This document shows, piece by piece, positions 62,583 to 64,000 of a stretch of DNA of 64,000 bases; positions within the stretch are counted from its first letter, which is position 1, and each line of letters starts with the position of its first letter. The notes beneath the pieces were generated by a model that saw nothing but the letters and a program-made list of their open reading frames with translations, searched no databases and was not told where the DNA came from. The DNA is from Noviluteimonas lactosilytica (GTDB lineage: Bacteria > Pseudomonadota > Gammaproteobacteria > Xanthomonadales > Xanthomonadaceae). The stretch covers positions 1,842,189-1,906,188 of the forward strand of contig NZ_JAJGAK010000001.1 in assembly GCF_020866925.1 (NCBI RefSeq), in the 5' to 3' direction. A program made the position numbers and the translations under genes.

Positions 62583-63341
62583 TCAGTCCCGCGCGACCTG
62601 GAATCCCGCGAACGACTGTCGCGTCGGCATCATTTCGAGCCGATTGATGTTGAGGTGCGGCGGCAGCGTCGCGATCCACCAGATCGTGTCGGCGATGTCG
62701 TCCGCCGTCATCGGGTGCGCGCCCTTGTAGAGCGCGTCGGACGCGGCCTGGTCGCCGTGCGTGCGCACGAGCGTGAACTCGGTTTCGGCCATGCCCGGTT
62801 CCAGCGCGGTGACGCGCACGCCGGTGCCGTGCAGGTCGGCGCGCAGGCCGAGCGAGAACTGCGAGACGAACGCCTTGGTGCCGCCGTACACGTTGCCGCC
62901 GGTGTAGGGGTACGTGGCCGCGGTCGAACTGATGTTGACGATCGCGCCCTGTCGTTCGATCAGCGTCGGCAGCAAGGCGTGCGTGATTTCGACGAGTGCG
63001 CGCACGTTGGTGTCGATCATCGTGTGCCAGTCGGTGAGGTCGGCCTTCTGCGCGGGCAGCGTGCCTTGCGCGAGGCCGGCGTTGTTCACCAGCAGGTCGA
63101 TGCTCTTGAACTGCGCGGGCAGCGCCTCGATCGCGGCGCGCATCGCACCTTCGTCGCGCACGTCGAACATCGCCGGATGCACGCGGTCTGCGCCGAGTTC
63201 GTGGACGAGTTTGCGCAGGCGATCGTCGCGACGGCCCGTCGCAACGACGTTCCAGCCACCCGCGACGAACCTGCGCGCGGCGGCGGCGCCGAAGCCGGAA
63301 GTCGCGCCGGTGATGAAGGCGGTGCGGGTTGTCTGCGTCAT
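62583..63341 (-). CDS. YdfG-like short-chain dehydrogenase
   Basis: 252 aa. Cofactor motif TGATSGFGAAAAR, NNAGLAQG, and the catalytic YGGTKAFV. The ending resembles YdfG, an NADP-dependent 3-hydroxy acid (L-allo-threonine) dehydrogenase: LEPGMAETEFTLVRTHGD and AHPMTADDIADTIWWIATLP. It is 4 bp downstream of the ICMT-like gene on the same strand and co-transcribed with it. Confidence 0.88.
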   Translation of the reverse strand: MTQTTRTAFITGATSGFGAAAARRFVAGGWNVVATGRRDDRLRKLVHELGADRVHPAMFDVRDEGAMRAAIEALPAQFKSIDLLVNNAGLAQGTLPAQKADLTDWHTMIDTNVRALVEITHALLPTLIERQGAIVNISSTAATYPYTGGNVYGGTKAFVSQFSLGLRADLHGTGVRVTALEPGMAETEFTLVRTHGDQAASDALYKGAHPMTADDIADTIWWIATLPPHLNINRLEMMPTRQSFAGFQVARD

Positions 63342-63345
63342 CGAG

Positions 63346-63909
63346 TCACCAAAGGAAGGGAATGAGGCGCCTGGTCTCGCGCACGTAGCCGGGCCAGGCG
63401 TCGGGGAATGCGTCGGCGAGCACGCGCTCTTCGATGCGGATGCGATACAGGAACGCGAGCGTGATCGGCACGATGGCGACGAGCGCGGCGCGCCACGACC
63501 CCGTGCCGATGCCGAACCCGATCACCGTCAGCAGCGCGCCCGTATACGACGGATGCCGCAGCAGACGATACGGCCCGCGGCGTACGAGCGTCTGCCCCGG
63601 ATGGATCGCGAGGTCGACGGTGAAGAATTCGGCGAGCGTGCGCACGGACCACCAGCGCATCGCGAGGCCGAGCACCATGATCGCCATGCCGGTCCATGCG
63701 AGCGCCGGATCGCGCGCGGCGAGCTGGTGGTCGTCGCGATGCGCGATCCAGATCGCTGCGGCGATGCTCACGACGATGACCGCGATGAGGATGTCGAGGG
63801 TGCCGCGATCGCGCGCCTTCGTCTTGTCGCCGGCGCGCCGGCGACCGATCCACAACTGGCTGATCGCCCAGGCGACGCACAGCGCGACGAAGGCGTGCGC
63901 GTGCGTCAT
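63346..63909 (-). CDS. Isoprenylcysteine carboxyl methyltransferase-like membrane protein
   Basis: 187 aa with about five membrane helices. The SAM-binding C-terminal motif RRGPYRLLRHPSYTG, followed by RIRIEERVLADAFPDAWPGY, identifies the ICMT/PEMT-like methyltransferase family. Bacterial members methylate diverse lipids or small molecules; the substrate is unknown. It lies upstream of the YdfG-like gene and may be co-transcribed with the gene at the right edge. Confidence 0.85.
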   Translation of the reverse strand: MTHAHAFVALCVAWAISQLWIGRRRAGDKTKARDRGTLDILIAVIVVSIAAAIWIAHRDDHQLAARDPALAWTGMAIMVLGLAMRWWSVRTLAEFFTVDLAIHPGQTLVRRGPYRLLRHPSYTGALLTVIGFGIGTGSWRAALVAIVPITLAFLYRIRIEERVLADAFPDAWPGYVRETRRLIPFLW

Positions 63910-63924
63910 CGCAGGCGCGCGCGC

Positions 63925-64000
63925 TTACCGCGCCTTGATCGCCATCGCCGGCAGGCCGCCGCCGCTGAGGCGACGCTTGGCGTCGGCGAGTTCCGACGCG
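63925..64000 (-). CDS. C-terminal fragment of an unidentified gene
   Basis: The last 24 codons read (A)SELADAKRRLSGGGLPAMA and IKAR, then TAA; the rest lies outside the window. The stretch is too short to identify. It ends 15 bp before the start of the ICMT-like gene on the same strand. Confidence 0.45.
   Translation of the reverse strand, partial: ASELADAKRRLSGGGLPAMAIKAR

Overview
The window is one stretch of a high-G+C gammaproteobacterial chromosome. The oleABCD olefin cluster, the nearly complete glyoxylate shunt, the HiPIP, the ubiquinone accessory genes ubiJ/ubiB/ubiK and the layout of the putative peptide-modification locus together point to the Xanthomonadaceae, most likely Lysobacter or a close relative. 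This placement comes from gene content and recognised protein families, not from a search. Almost all of the sequence is ordinary chromosome. No phage, IS transposase, CRISPR array, tRNA or rRNA was recognised. Two short patches of visibly lower G+C (about 4.3-5.7 kb and 52.8-53.6 kb) look acquired.

Layout. 0-1.3 kb: the end of uppP and a RES/Xre toxin-antitoxin pair. 1.3-4.2 kb: nitrogen assimilation, with a textbook sigma-54 promoter and NtrC sites driving glnA, then amtB; the partner PII gene lies far away at 56 kb. 4.3-5.7 kb: an orphan, secreted RHS-tip toxin with its immunity gene. 5.7-14.8 kb: a carbohydrate and stress block (GH63/AGL-type glucosidase, GT4 glycosyltransferase, SDR, BON protein, otsB-GH15-otsA trehalose operon). 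14.8-19.7 kb: trmL, small proteins, an SDR and an M16 protease. 19.9-25.6 kb: oleABCD, interrupted by a winged-helix/ATPase/STAS-like (DUF4325) regulator preceded by three phased repeats. 25.6-28.6 kb: ubiJ-ubiB-truC. 28.7-30.3 kb: DUF2059 protein, arfB, acyltransferase. 30.4-34.3 kb: a three-gene cluster (sugar epimerase, membrane GT2, TPR/beta-barrel porin) that looks like a compact polysaccharide synthesis and export system behind a possible sigma-54 promoter. 34.3-38.4 kb: LysR regulator divergent from aceB-aceA. 38.5-43.8 kb: a RiPP-like locus containing a cNMP-binding/GGDEF protein, a cyclase-like TPR protein, a nitrile-hydratase-leader-type precursor peptide and a SagB-type dehydrogenase. 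43.8-49.4 kb: K+/H+ antiporter, then nrdAB behind a cobalamin riboswitch. 49.4-54 kb: ECF sigma-factor locus and hypothetical proteins. 54-58.2 kb: comM, ubiK, glnB, DUF3667 protein, speE. 58.3-64 kb: speA, small membrane proteins, HiPIP, SDR, ICMT-like protein.

How the parts work together. glnA, amtB and glnB form the nitrogen circuit. ubiJ, ubiB and ubiK supply three ubiquinone-biosynthesis factors. speA and speE make polyamines. aceBA allow growth on acetate or fatty acids. oleABCD condense fatty acyl-CoAs into long olefins. The nrdAB riboswitch implies that a B12-dependent class II ribonucleotide reductase exists elsewhere in the genome. The least understood parts are the RiPP-like locus (38.5-43.8 kb), the epimerase-GT2-porin cluster (30.4-34.3 kb), the regulator embedded in the ole cluster, and a long inverted repeat found at two convergent gene junctions (49.4 and 56.4 kb).
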